Counted from the stretch's first letter, positions 33,547 through 44,131 are shown. The stretch: DNA of 64,000 nt from Prorocentrum cordatum (GCA_963575745.1 CAUYUJ010000747.1:507540-571539), one strand, 5' to 3'. Numbers and translations: made by a program. The notes: generated by a model not told the origin, from the sequence alone.

Positions 33547-33990
33547 TACGTGTACAGATAAACATATAGATATATGATTATGCGTATGTTTACATGTTTA
33601 TCTACAGCTACATGCGCGCATTTCTATACACGTGGCACTAGGGATTGCGATGTTTTTGTGTATATACTTGGTATGGTCGTTTATGTATGTGGGCAGATGC
33701 ATTTGGATTTTGACGTGTGCTTATGTTCATATACTCTTTACGGTTTGCGTGTTTGTAGTTTATTCCACTGTGCGCGTGTAGGTATGTGTTTTCGAACATG
33801 TATGCACGCATATGTGCTTATGGGTGTGTGTATATGAATACGAGCGCGCGTATATAGCTGCACATGTACATGCACATGTACATGTCTACGTACATGACTA
33901 CGTTTTTGCCCGTGCGTACTTTCACGTATGCATAAGCATATACGCAGGCGCATGTCTTGATTCATGTGGGTGTACATGTTTACATCGGAG
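33480..33990. repeat. TA microsatellite and TACATG-rich low-complexity sequence
   Basis: A TA run (about 33505-33543) lies at the left of a stretch rich in TACATG/CATGTA alternating purine-pyrimidine sequence. No gene is seen. Confidence 0.75.
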
Positions 33991-33994
33991 GTGA

Positions 33995-34368
33995 GGGGGT
34001 GAGATCGAAGTGGAACGGAGAGCCCCCCTACCGGGAAATCGATTTCGGTTTCGTGTTCGTGCGTGCCGTGCGGGCGGGGCGAAGCTGCGTGGGCGGGCGA
34101 GAGAAAGTCTCCTGTGGCTGAGGCGCGGCCGGACCAAATGTCTCCCTTCTGGGCGGCCGGGGGCCCGCGGTGTCCCGCCGGTGTCCCGCTGGTGTCCCGT
34201 GTGGCTGAGGCGCGGCCGGCCCAAATGTCTCCCTTCCGGGCGGCCGGGGCCCCGCGGTGTCCCGCTGGTGTCCCGCCGATGTCCCGTCGGTGACCCGATG
34301 ATGATGATGATGATGATGATGATGAGGATGATGAGGATGATGATGATGATGATGGTGACGATGATGAC

Positions 34369-34399
<31 letters not shown>

Positions 34400-35115
34400 T
34401 TGATGTTGATGTTGTTGATGATGATGGTGATGATAATGTTGGTGTTTTATTTTGATGATCGATAGTGAGATCGATAGTGAGGTCGAATTTGATATCGATA
34501 GTGAGATCGATAGTGATATCGATTGAGAGATCGAGCGTGAGACCGAATGTCAGATCGATGGTGAGATCGATTGTGAGATCGATAGTGGTATTGGTAGTGA
34601 GATCGATTGTGAGACCGAATGGGAGATCGATTGTGAGATCGATTGTGATATCGATAGTGAGATCGACAGTGGGTCCGAATGTGAGATCGATAGTGGGATC
34701 TATTGTGAGATCGATTGTGAGATCGATCGTCAGATCGATTGTGAGATCGATCGTATCAGATTGATAATGAGATCTATAGTGAGTTCGATAGTGAGATCGA
34801 TGGTGAGACCGAATGTGAGATCGATTGTGGTATCGCCTGTGATATCGATAGTGAGATCGGTAGTGGGACCGAATGTACGATCGATAATGATATCCAAAGT
34901 GAGTTCGCTAGTTAGATCGATAGTCAGATTGAATGTGAGATCGATTCGATTGTGAGATCGATTGTGAGATCGATTGTGAGATCAATAGCGAGACCGAATG
35001 TGAGATCGATTGTGAGATCGATTGTGAGATCGATAGTCAGATCGATTGTGAGATCGATCGATTGGGATCGATTGTGAGATCGGTAGTGAGTTCGATAGTA
35101 AGATCGATCGAGTGC
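33995..35115 (+). repeat. Composite repeat module (forward copy) with a 12-bp GATCGATAGTGA array
   Basis: The module starts GGGGGTGAGATCGAAGTGGA, includes GCGAAGCTGCGTGGGCGGGC, a GGTGTCCCGCCGGTGTCCCG array, a GAT tract (34285-34445) and then about 50 copies of a 12-bp unit GATCGATTGTGA (34455-35115). The same parts occur in inverted orientation at 60955-61460. The 12-bp unit would read as a four-residue IVRS repeat, which I do not regard as coding. Confidence 0.8.
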
Positions 35116-35429
35116 GACGTCGGTCCCTTCCCCCCCCCTCACCTCCTTATCACCCGAAGGGTGGTCGTATAGGTATGTGTATATGTATACGTAGAGTGAT
35201 ATGTACATGAATGTACTTAAGTATCTGCCGACATACTTGTTTACGCATTTGTTCACGCACATACGTACATACACATATACATACACATCTAACCATGTAC
35301 ACTTCAAACTCGAAGGAGCCGGCCGGCTTCTGGCGAAGCTGATGTACGATGCGTTCCTCCGGCGTTTGTGCAACGGGGGGAACACTTGGGAGAGGCAAGG
35401 AAAGAGGTGGAGAGGGAGGATAACGCAGA

Positions 35430-36095
35430 GGCCTTTGAGGCCCTCTTGGGGCCTCTTGGGGGCTCCCTGCGCCTCTTGGGCCTCTTGGGCCCTCTTGGGC
35501 CCTCTTGGGGCCTCTTGTGCCCTCTTGGGGCCTCTTGGGGCCTCTTGGGGGCTCTTGGGGGCTCTTGGGGCAGAGACCTTTGAGGCCCTCTTAAGGCCTC
35601 TTGGAGACTTCCTGTGCGCCTCTTGGGGGCCTCCGAGAGGCCTTTTTCGGGGCGGGGGGCCTTCTGGGGCCTTTCGGCGGCTGTTGGGGGTCTCTTTGGA
35701 CTTCCGAAGGACCTCTTGGCCTTCGGGGCCCTTCTCTGGGCAGTCGTGGGCTTCTGTTTGAGCACCGTCGGACCGTCTTAGATAGGGGCCGTCTTGGGGA
35801 CGTTTTGGGGTCCTTTTGCGCCGTCTTGGGGCCCCCTTGGGCCGTTTTTTGCGGGCCTCTTGGGGCAGTTTTGGAAGCTATCTTTGGGGCCGTCTTGGGA
35901 CGATCTCGGGGGTGGTCGTGGTCGGTCGGGCTCCCGAGAGGGCGACGACGCCCAAACCCTTCCTAAACATGAATGACATCACTTATTTTGAACTCGTGCG
36001 GCCCTTTTGGGTGGGCCTCGTGTAGCGCTCTTGAGCCGACTCGGGGCTCTCTTGGACCTTTCGGGGGCCTCTTGGGGCCCTCTTGGCCCGTATTG
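35430..36095. repeat. CCTCTTGGGG-type 12-bp degenerate array
   Basis: Variants of GGCCCTCTTGGG repeat at 10-13 bp spacing. The same array type recurs inside introns and flanks at 38.1-38.4, 40.8-41.2, 43.5-44.1, 44.4-45.1 and 45.3-45.9 kb, and in reverse orientation at 36.9-37.3 and 40.0-40.2 kb. The stretch 35115-35430 before it has no recognisable gene. Confidence 0.8.
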
Positions 36096-36234
36096 GGGCC
36101 TTGCTGGCTTCAGAAACAAGTAGCGGGGACACGCGGGAAGCGGGGGACAACTTTAGATTTCGTTGGGTATCCTGTCCTTGAGGACTAGGGATTCAAACGG
36201 GCACGAAGACATTCCAAGGCGTTCCTGAGGGTCG

Positions 36235-36860
36235 GTGGTTGATAGTTGTGTGTATAAGTATGTATATATACACACACGTATACATACACACATATATATA
36301 TGTGCATTGTTGGTATATATATATGCCTATATTTGTACACATGCTTCTACACACAATTATCCAAAGTCACATACACAAGCAAGCCCACAATTATTCACCT
36401 ACACAAGAACATATCCACATACCTATACATCTATAGAACCATACATCTGCACATCTATATACGCAATCATGTATACAGTCGCATGCATATGCATACATAC
36501 ATACACGTGCCCAAACATTTACACACATGTACATCCATATCCATATGCATACCCATATCCCTGTCCATAGCCATGCCCATTTTCCATATACTATTACATT
36601 TAGCAGACATCGATGCGTGTGTATATATATACACACAAGACGTGCCCGTATACATACACATGCGTATTCCCATACGAACACGTACACACATATCAATGTC
36701 CATGGCCATATCCAGTTCCGTATGCATTTACATATACATATGCATTTACATGAAAAAGCATCTACATGTACACATACATGTACATCACCATGTACATATA
36801 CATATGCATAAACATCGACATGCATACACATGCATACACATACCTGTATATCATATAATC
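36235..36860. repeat. TACACA/CATATACA low-complexity sequence
   Basis: Alternating purine-pyrimidine sequence built from ACATACAC, CATATGCA and TATATA words, with no gene. Confidence 0.75.
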
Positions 36861-36889
36861 CCGCCAGCGTCGACGACGCCCCGAGATTG

Positions 36890-37280
36890 CCTCAAGGCTG
36901 CCTAAGAGTCACACAAGACGCCCCGAGAAATCTGCACGATGCTCGCCGAGGGTCTCTGGAGGCCAAGATTGCCACATTCCCTGAGGGAGAACACATATTT
37001 ACAGCATAGGTCATTCTGGGATCTTAACAACGTCCAAGACGGCCCAAGAGGAAGAGGCCCCCAAGAAGGCCCCAGGACGGCCCAAGAGAGCTCCTATACT
37101 GTCCAAGAGGCGCCCGAGACGGTCCAAGAGGGCCCCAAGAGGGGTCCAAGAGGGGGAATTCAAACTGACATTTCGAGCCGTCCACCACGAGTGGGCCCAC
37201 GAGGCCGCAGCAGGCACCCAAGAGGCCCGCAAGGGCTTCCAAAGAGGCCCCAAGCGGCCCCCACGGCCCATAAGAGGCCA
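36890..37280. repeat. CCCAAGAGGCC array (reverse of the CCTCTTGGGG array)
   Basis: Variants of CAAGAGGCCCCC repeat up to 10 bp before the relict spliced leader, i.e. the array faces the opposite way to those inside the downstream introns. Confidence 0.7.
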
Positions 37281-37291
37281 CAATTTACACG

Positions 37292-37328
37292 TCGTAGCCG
37301 TTTTGGCTTCAAGCCATGTCGGCTCAAG
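37292..37328 (+). promoter_or_regulatory. Tandem relict dinoflagellate spliced-leader (DinoSL) sequences
   Basis: Positions 37292-37313 read TCGTAGCCGTTTTGGCTTCAAG, which differs from the conserved DinoSL (DCCGTAGCCATTTTGGCTCAAG, known from dinoflagellate mRNAs) by two single-base differences and one inserted T. It is followed at once by 37314-37328, CCATGTCGGCTCAAG, which matches the last 15 nt of DinoSL at 13 positions. A truncated second copy beginning right after the internal AG of the leader is the known outcome of repeated trans-splicing and retroposition of mRNAs. The sequence sits 42 bp before the likely start codon of the 37.4-43.2 kb gene. Confidence 0.8.
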
Positions 37329-37369
37329 CCCCTTTTGTGCTGAGCACCGCCTGGGTAGTGCGCCGCTGC

Positions 37370-38040
37370 ATGGAGCCGCGCTTGGCTCTCCTGGCTATGG
37401 TGGCGTTCGTGCTGGGACAGGGTGCCAGTGTTCTGCCCTTGACACCGGCGTCGCCAACGACACGGGCGCCGCTACCAGCTCCAGCGTCAACTATTACTCC
37501 GACTGCGCTTTCGACCGGCAGCCGCCAGATGGTGTCGATGACAAATCTGACCGTCGACCGCATGGGCGGTCGCCGGATGGCGGTCGCGTGCGACGCTGGG
37601 TATTACGACTCGTGTTCTGGCGACGAAAACTATTGGCAATGCGGTTGGGAATGTGCGGGAGGCGTATATTGGGTTAATTCAAACTGTGGTTGCTGCTGCC
37701 GGCCGGGACCACCGACGCCTGCTCCACCATCCCTCTGCGTCGAAGATTACACACACCTAGGGGCCGCAGACTGTGATGCTGCGTGGGATGTGTACGGTGT
37801 TCCCTGCCAGTCCCTTGAACACACCTACTCGTGGATTTGCACAGGGTGTGCTTGCCCGGGAGACGACGTGCCGACGACGTCCTGGACTCAGCACACTTTG
37901 AAGCACTGTTCCGGTGCGACATTGTCAGGCTATACGTATTCAACGGTGGCCTTAGCACAATCTCAGTGCTCAGCGATGAGCACCTGCTGGGGTGTGTATG
38001 ACGCGGGCTGTGATGAGTCTCCGTATGACGTATTGAAGAG
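37370..38040 (+). CDS. Exon 1: signal peptide and first Cys-rich domain pair
   Basis: The exon encodes the signal peptide, a segment CDAGYYDSCSGDENYWQCGW ending in NCGCCCRPG, a Pro/Thr linker (PPTPAPPS), then domain A: CVEDYTHLGAADCDAAWDVY through SWICTGCACPGDD, similar to W/C/LE/CxCxGCxC domains frequent in dinoflagellate and diatom surface proteins. Domain B follows, from HCSGATLSGYTYS to CWGVYDAGCDESPYDV, with the CxGVYDxxC pattern. About 300 bp of domain A-B coding sequence is almost identical (three differences seen) to exon 2. The exon ends in phase 2 at AAGAG before a GC donor. Confidence 0.6.
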
Positions 38041-41000
38041 GCTTACGCCATTCCGCCGACCCACAGAAGAGGGATAAAGGTCACTTGTGAGGCGTTTTGG
38101 GGCCTCTTGGGGACCCTCTCGGGGCCTCCATTGGGCCTATTGTGGGCCTCTCCGAGCCTCTTTGGAGTTTCGTCGGCGCATGCTGGCGGTCTCGGGGGTC
38201 TTCTTGTGGCGTTGGGCTAGCAATGTCAGTTCGAGTTGCCTCTCTTGAGCCCCTCTTTTGGACCATCTTGGGCTCTCTTGGGCCATCTTGGGCCGTCTTG
38301 GGGGCCTCTTCGGCCGTCTTGGGGCCCTCTTGGGAGCTTCGTGGCTCGTCTCGGAGCGATCTTAGGGGCATCTCAAGCCGTCTTGGACGCTGTGAGGACC
38401 AAACAGGCGAGTATGCTCAAAACACGCTGGCTTCTTGGGATCCTCTCGGGGGTCGTCCTGGAGACCTCTCGGGGCGTCCCTTGAGGCGATCTTGGCAGTC
38501 CGTGAGGGCTCCTCGGCGTATCGGAACCCAGCTCGAGCGAGCTTCGATGGCATCTTCGGCTCTCTGGAGGCCCTTTCATGGCCCCAAAGGAGGCGCCGCC
38601 CGGGCGCGAAACATGCGTGTCCGAGAGGTGCAGCACTTCGGCTGGCTCGCGGCGAAAAGTGGACAGTGCCGTTTTTAATACATGCTTCGCGTGCGGATCA
38701 TGTTTTACAAGTTCATTTTTTATGATTAAAAGCACTGATTGTTTGCATTGATTTGTCAGTGAATTAAAATCATGTATTAAAAGTCATACAGCAAATCCTA
38801 TGTATTAAAAGCTGCCCTGTATGCTGGCGTGCTTCTGAGGCGCGCAGCGCGGGGTGGCTACCGCGCGGGGTGGCGGAGACTTCGATTATAAAAGGGTGCA
38901 CCAAACATTGTTTGCCGAGAAAAAATCTGAGGCGCGCAGCGCGCGCGCCCCTCGCAGGCTGACGCAGTCGCGTGGCGTGCCCCTGCACCCTGGAGGCCAC
39001 GGACTCTAGATTTGGAGACCCTGGAGGCCCCAGGGATGCTTTGACGAGCTCGACCCCCCCCCCCCCTCAAGCTGGATTTCAGGTCCTTGGGGAGGGGGAG
39101 GGGGGGAGGGGGGCAGCCAACAATCTCACACGCCCTTGCACCCGAGGCAAGCGGGGGTCGGCGGATATCTGTGCAATGCATCTACGATCACAACTGATTC
39201 CAGCCTCGCAGCTTCATCCTCCAGTTGTGTCTTCGAGAAGCCAGGTCCACCGACACCAGCACCACCCGTCTGCGTCGAAGATTACACACACCTAGGGGCC
39301 GCAGACTGTGATGCTGCGTGGGATGTGTACGGTGTTCCCTGCCAGTCCCTTGAACACACCTACTCGTGGATTTGCACAGGGTGTGCTTGCCCGGGAGACG
39401 ACGTGCCGACGACGTCCTGGACTCAGCACACTTTGAAACACTGTTCCGGTGCGACATTGTCAGGCTATACGTATTCAACGGTGGCCTTAGCACAATCTCA
39501 GTGCTCAGCGATGAGCACCTGCTGGGGTGTGTATGACGCGGGCTGTGATGAGTCTCCGTACGATGTATTCAAGACGCTTCGCGTTCACCGCCCGCCCATT
39601 CTTGCTCTCGCCTGATGAGGCGAGGCAGCTTCAGGACTGGATAAACATAGACGGAAAATAGCACAAGACCCCGTAGGTGCGGTTTGTTGTCTTTTCGTGG
39701 GTGTCATTCCTTTTGCATCCCACCGCTTATTGGGCTCAGGTCTGCCGCGCGGCCCATCGATGGTGACTTTGTCCTTTCGTCTGCGGTCCGCCACCATTAT
39801 GAACGGATCAGTGATCTGGAGGTCGGCTTTTCCGCATCCTTGCGCCCCATCCGCGTCAGGGTGCCCGAAATAGCCGAGCATTGCTCAAGGTCAACCGAAA
39901 CGGGCCGAACGCATGGGAAAAACACACCAATAGCGTTTGGCGGGTGCCTACCAAGGTGTAGAAAGAGTCCACGAAGGGCCCCAGGCAGCCCAGAGATAGC
40001 CAGAACGGCGCCGAAGACCAGCCAAAGACGCATCGGAAACGGCCCCAATGGCGCCAAGGAGGGCTGAAGAGGGCCCGGAGAAGGGCCCAAAAGGGGCCCA
40101 AGACGAGCCCGAGGCGGCCCAGGCGGGCTTCTGGACGCCCCAAGCGCGAGCATCCCCGCATGGGACCGCAGCCCCGTCCGTCTTCCGGTAAAAACCTGGC
40201 CGGTTCTGGGCCGTTTTGGGCCCCGCTTGGGGGCTTAAGTTGAGCCCGGGATCGTCTAAAATTGTCTCCTGAGCGTGTCCACAGACGGTGTCGAAGTGTA
40301 CACGCTGAAAGATGCCCCAGGCGAGCCCAGAAGTCAGCTAGAAGAGGCGTCCGGGCGATCTCCGGCGAGGCGAAAATCATCAACAATTTGTGTGTTTTGC
40401 TATATTTTGCAGGTTTCCAGTCTGTGCGCGTGGTTGAGCCCAAGAGCCGTTCTTGAGGGCCCGAGTTGATTTTGGAGCCCATGAGGGGCCCCGAAGGAGC
40501 CAACATAGAGCCCAAATGTGCCCGAAAAGTGTGTTGGAGGCGGTGTGAAAATCGAACTCGTCTTGGACGCCGTTTGGAAGCCGTCTTGGGGCCGGAAAAG
40601 GGGATTGAGCGCAGTCAGGCGGCGGAATTGCGGAGGCGTCTGGGGGGGGAAAGGGGGGGGGGCAAAGCTCTGGAAGAAGGAGCCCTCGTAGTTAAATCTC
40701 ACACGCCCCTCTGCCCGGTGGGCAGGCGGATTCAAGAGGCTTACGCCATTCCGCCGACCTCCAGGAGAGGGATAAAGTCCACCTGTGAGGCGTTTTGGGG
40801 CCTCTTGAGGACCCTCTCGGGGCCTCTATTGGGCCTATTGGGGACCTCTCCGAGCCTCTTTGGAGTTTTGTCGGCGCCTGCTGGCGGTCTCGGAAGTTCT
40901 CTTGTGGCGGAGGGCTAGAAATTGCAGTTCGAGTTGTCTCTCTTGAGCCCCTCTTGGGACCATCTTGGGCTCTCTTGGGCCATCTTGGGCGCCTCTTGGT

Positions 41001-43151
41001 CCGTCTTGGGAGCCTCTTCGGCCGTCTTGGGGCCCTCTTGGGAGCTTCGTGGCTCGTCTTGAAGCGATCTTAGGGGCATCTCAAGCCGTCTTGGACGCTA
41101 TGAAGACCAAACAGGCGAGTATGCTCAAAACGCGCGTTTTCCAATGGTTTGTTTGACGATTCTGGGTTCTTGGGGGTCGTCTTGGAGACCTCTTGGGGCG
41201 TCTCTGAGGCCTCTCGGGCAGTCTTGAGGCCATCCGGGTAGTCTGTGGCGACTCCTCGGCGTCTTGGAGCCCAGCTTGAGTGAGCTTAGATGGCATCTTG
41301 GGCATCCCGGAGGCCACGGACTCTAGATTTGGAGGCTCTGGAGGCCTGGGGGATGCTTTGACGAGCTCGACCCCCCCCACCCCCCCCTCAAGCTGGACCT
41401 CGGGCCCCAGGGGAGGGGGAGAGGGGGAGGGAAGCAGCCAACAATCTCACACGCCCTTGCACCCGAGGCAAGCGGGGGTCGGCGGATTTCTGTGCAATGC
41501 ATCTACGATCACAACAGCTTCCAGCCTCGCAGTTTCATCCTCCAGTTGTATATTCGAGAAGCCAGCTCCACCGACACCACCACCACCCGTCTGCGTCGAA
41601 GATTACACAGCCAATGGAGCAGCGGACTGTGATGCTGCGTGGGACTTGTACAGCCTTCCCTGTCAATCCCTTGAAGACGCCTACTCGTGGGATTGCACAG
41701 GGTGCGCTTGCCCAGGAGACAAGGGCCCCCACGAGGGCGCGAAGTTATTCGCGCTTCGCGCTTCGCGGTCCTCGTTCCTTCTCCCCCTCCTCCTCGTCCT
41801 CCTCTTCTCCTTTTGGGAGGCCTCCCACGAGGGCGCGAAGTTATTCGCGCTTCGCGCTCCGCGCAGCGCGGAGCGCGAATTTGGGAGCCCTTGAGGAGAC
41901 GTGCCGGCACCCACGCCGGCAATCACTCCAGCACCCACGCTGGCACCGCCGCCTGCACCGACGACGTCCTGGACCCGCACGTCGACCGCGACCGCGACCG
42001 CGACGAGCACCACGACGCCGCTCTGGATCGTGAGCAGCAGATTCGAGTTCTCGAGCGCGGGGAGCATGGAGCAGATAGCCTCGACGGTGACACATTACCT
42101 CGCTGCCGCGCACACTTTGGCAGAGGACCAGTTGACGGTAGTTGTCTCGGGTATCTCCAATTCGTCAAATCGGCGGCTCTCCGCGCTCTCGTCGTGGGAG
42201 ACTGGCTTCGAGATCGTCGCGCCTGAGCATGCCGCCCAGGAACTGTTCCAAGCAATGGAGAACATGAGCGCGGACCGCAATGGTACTGCATTAGCTCTGC
42301 TGGCAGCTTTCGAGTCGGAGGGACTTGAACTGGATCAGGATTCATTGGTTGTCGCAGAGCCAGATTTGAAGATCGTCACCGCCACGATGACTACACAGAG
42401 CGCGACGTCTTTGACAGAAACGGGAACCTCTATGACTACTACATCTACGACGCCTACTACACAGAGCCAGAGCGTGACGTCTGCTACGACTGCCACGGCC
42501 ACCACCGACTCCTCCAGCAGGACAAGCGCCACCATGACGAGCTTCTCCATGACGAGCGCCACCATGACAAGCGCCACCACGGACTCCACTGCGACAATGT
42601 CCGTCACGTCAACAATCACTATAGCCACCACGGCCGCGAGCTATTCCACGTCAAGGTCCAGCGTCTCCACCGAGACGGCGACGGGCTCCTTCACGCCAAG
42701 CACCACCGCCACAAGTGAGACGACCGCGAGCGTTGCAAAGACAAACGCCACCGCCGCAACGGAGTCGGCCACGAGCTATCCGAGGGGCTCTTTAGCTGTG
42801 GAGGGGCAACAAGACCTCGAGGCATCGACGCCAATCATCCTTGGTGTCATGATCGTCTTCTTGGTCTGCAGCGTGATGGTTTACCTGGGGATGCGCAGGC
42901 GCAGGGGAAGCATCGCCGCAACTAAGCACAGCCTGCAGGACGCGGAGTTAGGCAATACAGTGCCAGAGGCAGGTGATTTGGAGCGAGAAGAGGGCAATGA
43001 CAATAATGACACTAGTGGCATCGCCGAGCACATCATGTGCGGCTCAGAGATTGGACATCCAGGATCAGAGACCGTCGACTTGGAGCAAGAAGAAGGCAAT
43101 GAACCTTGTGACAGTGCCCATCAGGATTCAGACCATGTCGTTGAGATTTGA
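37370..43151 (+). CDS. Secreted/type I membrane glycoprotein with repeated Cys-rich domains (4-exon model)
   Basis: Model: exons 37370-38040, 39147-39575, 41468-41715 and 41896-43151, joined in frame to 867 codons plus stop. ATG 37370 is chosen because it begins a classic signal peptide (MEPRLALLAMVAFVLGQGAS); the ATG at 37316 lies inside the relict spliced leader. Order: signal peptide, a Cys-rich N-terminal segment, three copies of a Cys domain starting CVEDYT, a globular region (about 41990-42370), a Thr/Ser-rich mucin-like stalk, one membrane span (IILGVMIVFLVCSVMVYLGM), an RRRR stop-transfer signal and an acidic cytoplasmic tail of about 85 residues. It is probably a cell-surface protein; ligand and function are unknown. 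All introns end in AG and use GC, GC and GA donors, as dinoflagellates allow. Exon joins are inferred from frame, phase and duplicated sequence, without transcript evidence. Confidence 0.6.
38041..39146 (+). mobile_element. Intron 1: introner-like element with inverted ends
   Basis: The intron starts GCTTACGCCATTCCGCCGACC. Near its 3' side it carries CAATCTCACACGCCCTTGCA, followed by GGTCGGCGGAT (39156-39166), which is the reverse complement of ATTCCGCCGACC (38050-38061). The 3' inverted repeat falls just inside the proposed exon 2, so the last 20 bp of the element may be exonised. The interior has a CCTCTTGGGG array and a 560-bp AT-richer segment (38424-38985) absent from the related copy at 40737-41467. 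Confidence 0.55.
39147..39575 (+). CDS. Exon 2: second copy of the Cys-rich domain pair
   Basis: The exon begins in phase 2 (G CAA GCG...) and encodes QAGVGGYLCNASTITTDSSL and a Ser-rich linker, then FEKPGPPTPAPPVCVEDYTH and the same domain A-B pair as exon 1, ending at DVFK. Its 5' 110 bp resembles exon 3, whereas its last 300 bp matches exon 1 almost exactly, so it is a mosaic product of unequal exchange or gene conversion. If not spliced, the frame runs 14 codons further to a stop at 39615, giving an alternative truncated end. Confidence 0.55.
39574..40729 (+). mobile_element. 1.16-kb introner-like insertion with ATTCAAG target duplication
   Basis: The segment is bracketed by ATTCAAG (39567-39573 and 40730-40736). 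Removing it together with one copy rebuilds GATGTATTCAAG|AGGCTTACGCC, exactly the junction seen at the end of exon 1, which shows it is a clean insertion. Inside the left end is ACCGCCCGCCCAT and inside the right end is TGGGCAGGCGGAT, an imperfect inverted pair; ATCTCACACGCCC near the right end matches the introner-like family. The interior has a reverse-oriented CCAAGAGG-type array. Confidence 0.7.
40737..41467 (+). mobile_element. Second copy of the intron-1 introner-like element (end of intron 2)
   Basis: The sequence AGGCTTACGCCATTCCGCCG onwards is co-linear with 38039-38423 and then with 38985-39146 of intron 1, at roughly 90 percent identity by eye. Inverted ends are ATTCCGCCGACC (40748-40759) and GGTCGGCGGAT (41477-41487). 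It was duplicated together with the following exon, then separated from exon 2 by the 39574-40729 insertion. Confidence 0.65.
41468..41715 (+). CDS. Exon 3: third, partial Cys-rich domain
   Basis: The exon encodes QAGVGGFLCNASTITTASSL, a Ser-rich linker and a diverged domain A (CVEDYTANGAADCDAAWDLY to WDCTGCACPG). Domain B is missing; the coding sequence passes directly into the Pro/Thr-rich linker of exon 4. The exon ends at CCCAG before a 180-bp insertion that restores the frame when removed. Confidence 0.55.
41716..41895 (+). mobile_element. Intron 3: 180-bp introner with AGGAGAC target duplication
   Basis: AGGAGAC occurs at 41714-41720 and 41894-41900. Element ends are AAGGGCCCCC and, reverse complemented, CAAGGGCTCCC, forming a 10-bp inverted repeat. 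Removing 180 bp joins TGCCCAGGAGAC to GTGCCGGCACCC and keeps the reading frame (CACPGDVPAP). Splicing at the AG of each duplication would give a GA-AG intron. Inside are two direct copies of CACGAGGGCGCGAAGTTATT separated by a CT-rich linker. Confidence 0.75.
41896..43151 (+). CDS. Exon 4: globular region, mucin-like stalk, membrane span and tail
   Basis: This is the longest exon of the gene (418 codons). It begins with VPAPTPAITPAP and a TTSWTRTSTATATAT linker, then a globular segment with FEFSSAGSMEQIASTVTHYL, DQLTVVVSGISNSSNRRLS and WETGFEIVAPEHAAQELFQ; the order resembles SEA-like ectodomains often found next to membrane spans in dinoflagellate proteins (inference). A Thr/Ser stalk of about 160 residues with several NxS/T sites follows, then the membrane span at about 42836-42892 and an acidic tail with two LEXEEGN repeats. 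It stops with TGA at 43149. Confidence 0.65.
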
Positions 43152-43489
43152 GTTTGGGCGCAGAGCGCAGAGGGAGTCTTTGATGTTTCAAGCAGTGTTG
43201 TAGTGCCAGGGGTCGAGGTAGATGGGCGCATGGGGCAGAAGCATATTTGCCAACCAGCTTTGGTCACCAAGCCAGTGTTTGAAACGTTGCCCAGGCTTCA
43301 TTATTCAAGAAGCTTACGCCATTCCGCCGACCCCCAATAGAAGTCAGAGCTAAAACACGATCGTTAATGTTATCGAAGACGCCTACGGCGAATCACCACC
43401 GCCCCTTGCCTTTTTGGAAGCGCCTATGTGGCCGAACGTTGAGGCCAGAGCTGCCAAGCTGTCGGACCATGTGTTCCCCGAATCGGTTT

Positions 43490-44131
43490 GGAAAGCCTTC
43501 GGGGAACACGTGGGCATCTTGAAGGTCATCTTGGCCGCCTGGAGGCCATTTTGACCCTTTCGGGCCTTCTTGGAGGACGTCTTGGAGGCCTCTTGGGCCT
43601 GGAGGGAGCGTCTTGGAGGCCTTGGGCCGTCTTGGGGGCCTCTTGGGGCCGTCTTGGGCCTCTTGGGCGATCTTTGGGGACACTTGGGCCGCCTCGGGCC
43701 GTCGGAAGGCCGAAAAAAAACAAATTCCACAATCCTTCAACAACCCATGTGGAATCACGGATTTTTGCTTTTTCGGGCCTTCCTGGAGGCCCTCTTGGAG
43801 GCCTCTTGGGCCATCTGAGGGCCATCTTCGGCCGTCTTGGTGGGCTGCTGGCCCGTCTGACGCCGTCGGAAGCCGTTTGGGGGGCCTCTTTGGGCCGACT
43901 TGCGGTCCTCTTGGATTGCTCCAGGGCCGTCTTGGAGGCCATCTTGGGCGTCTTAAAGGCCTCCTGGGCCGTCCTGGGGGCCTCTTGGCCCGTTCTTGGG
44001 CCATCTTGGAGGCCTCTTGGGCGATCTTTGGGCGATCTTTGGGCGATCTTTGGGAGCTCTTGAGCCGTCTCGGGCCGTCGGAAGGCCGAAAAGAAACAAC
44101 TTTCACAATCCGCTTTTTTTTTTTGTATATG

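Noticed and set aside
37316-37369. ATG at 37316 as the start of the membrane protein
   Set aside because: It lies inside the truncated relict spliced leader; the ATG at 37370 starts a much better signal peptide.
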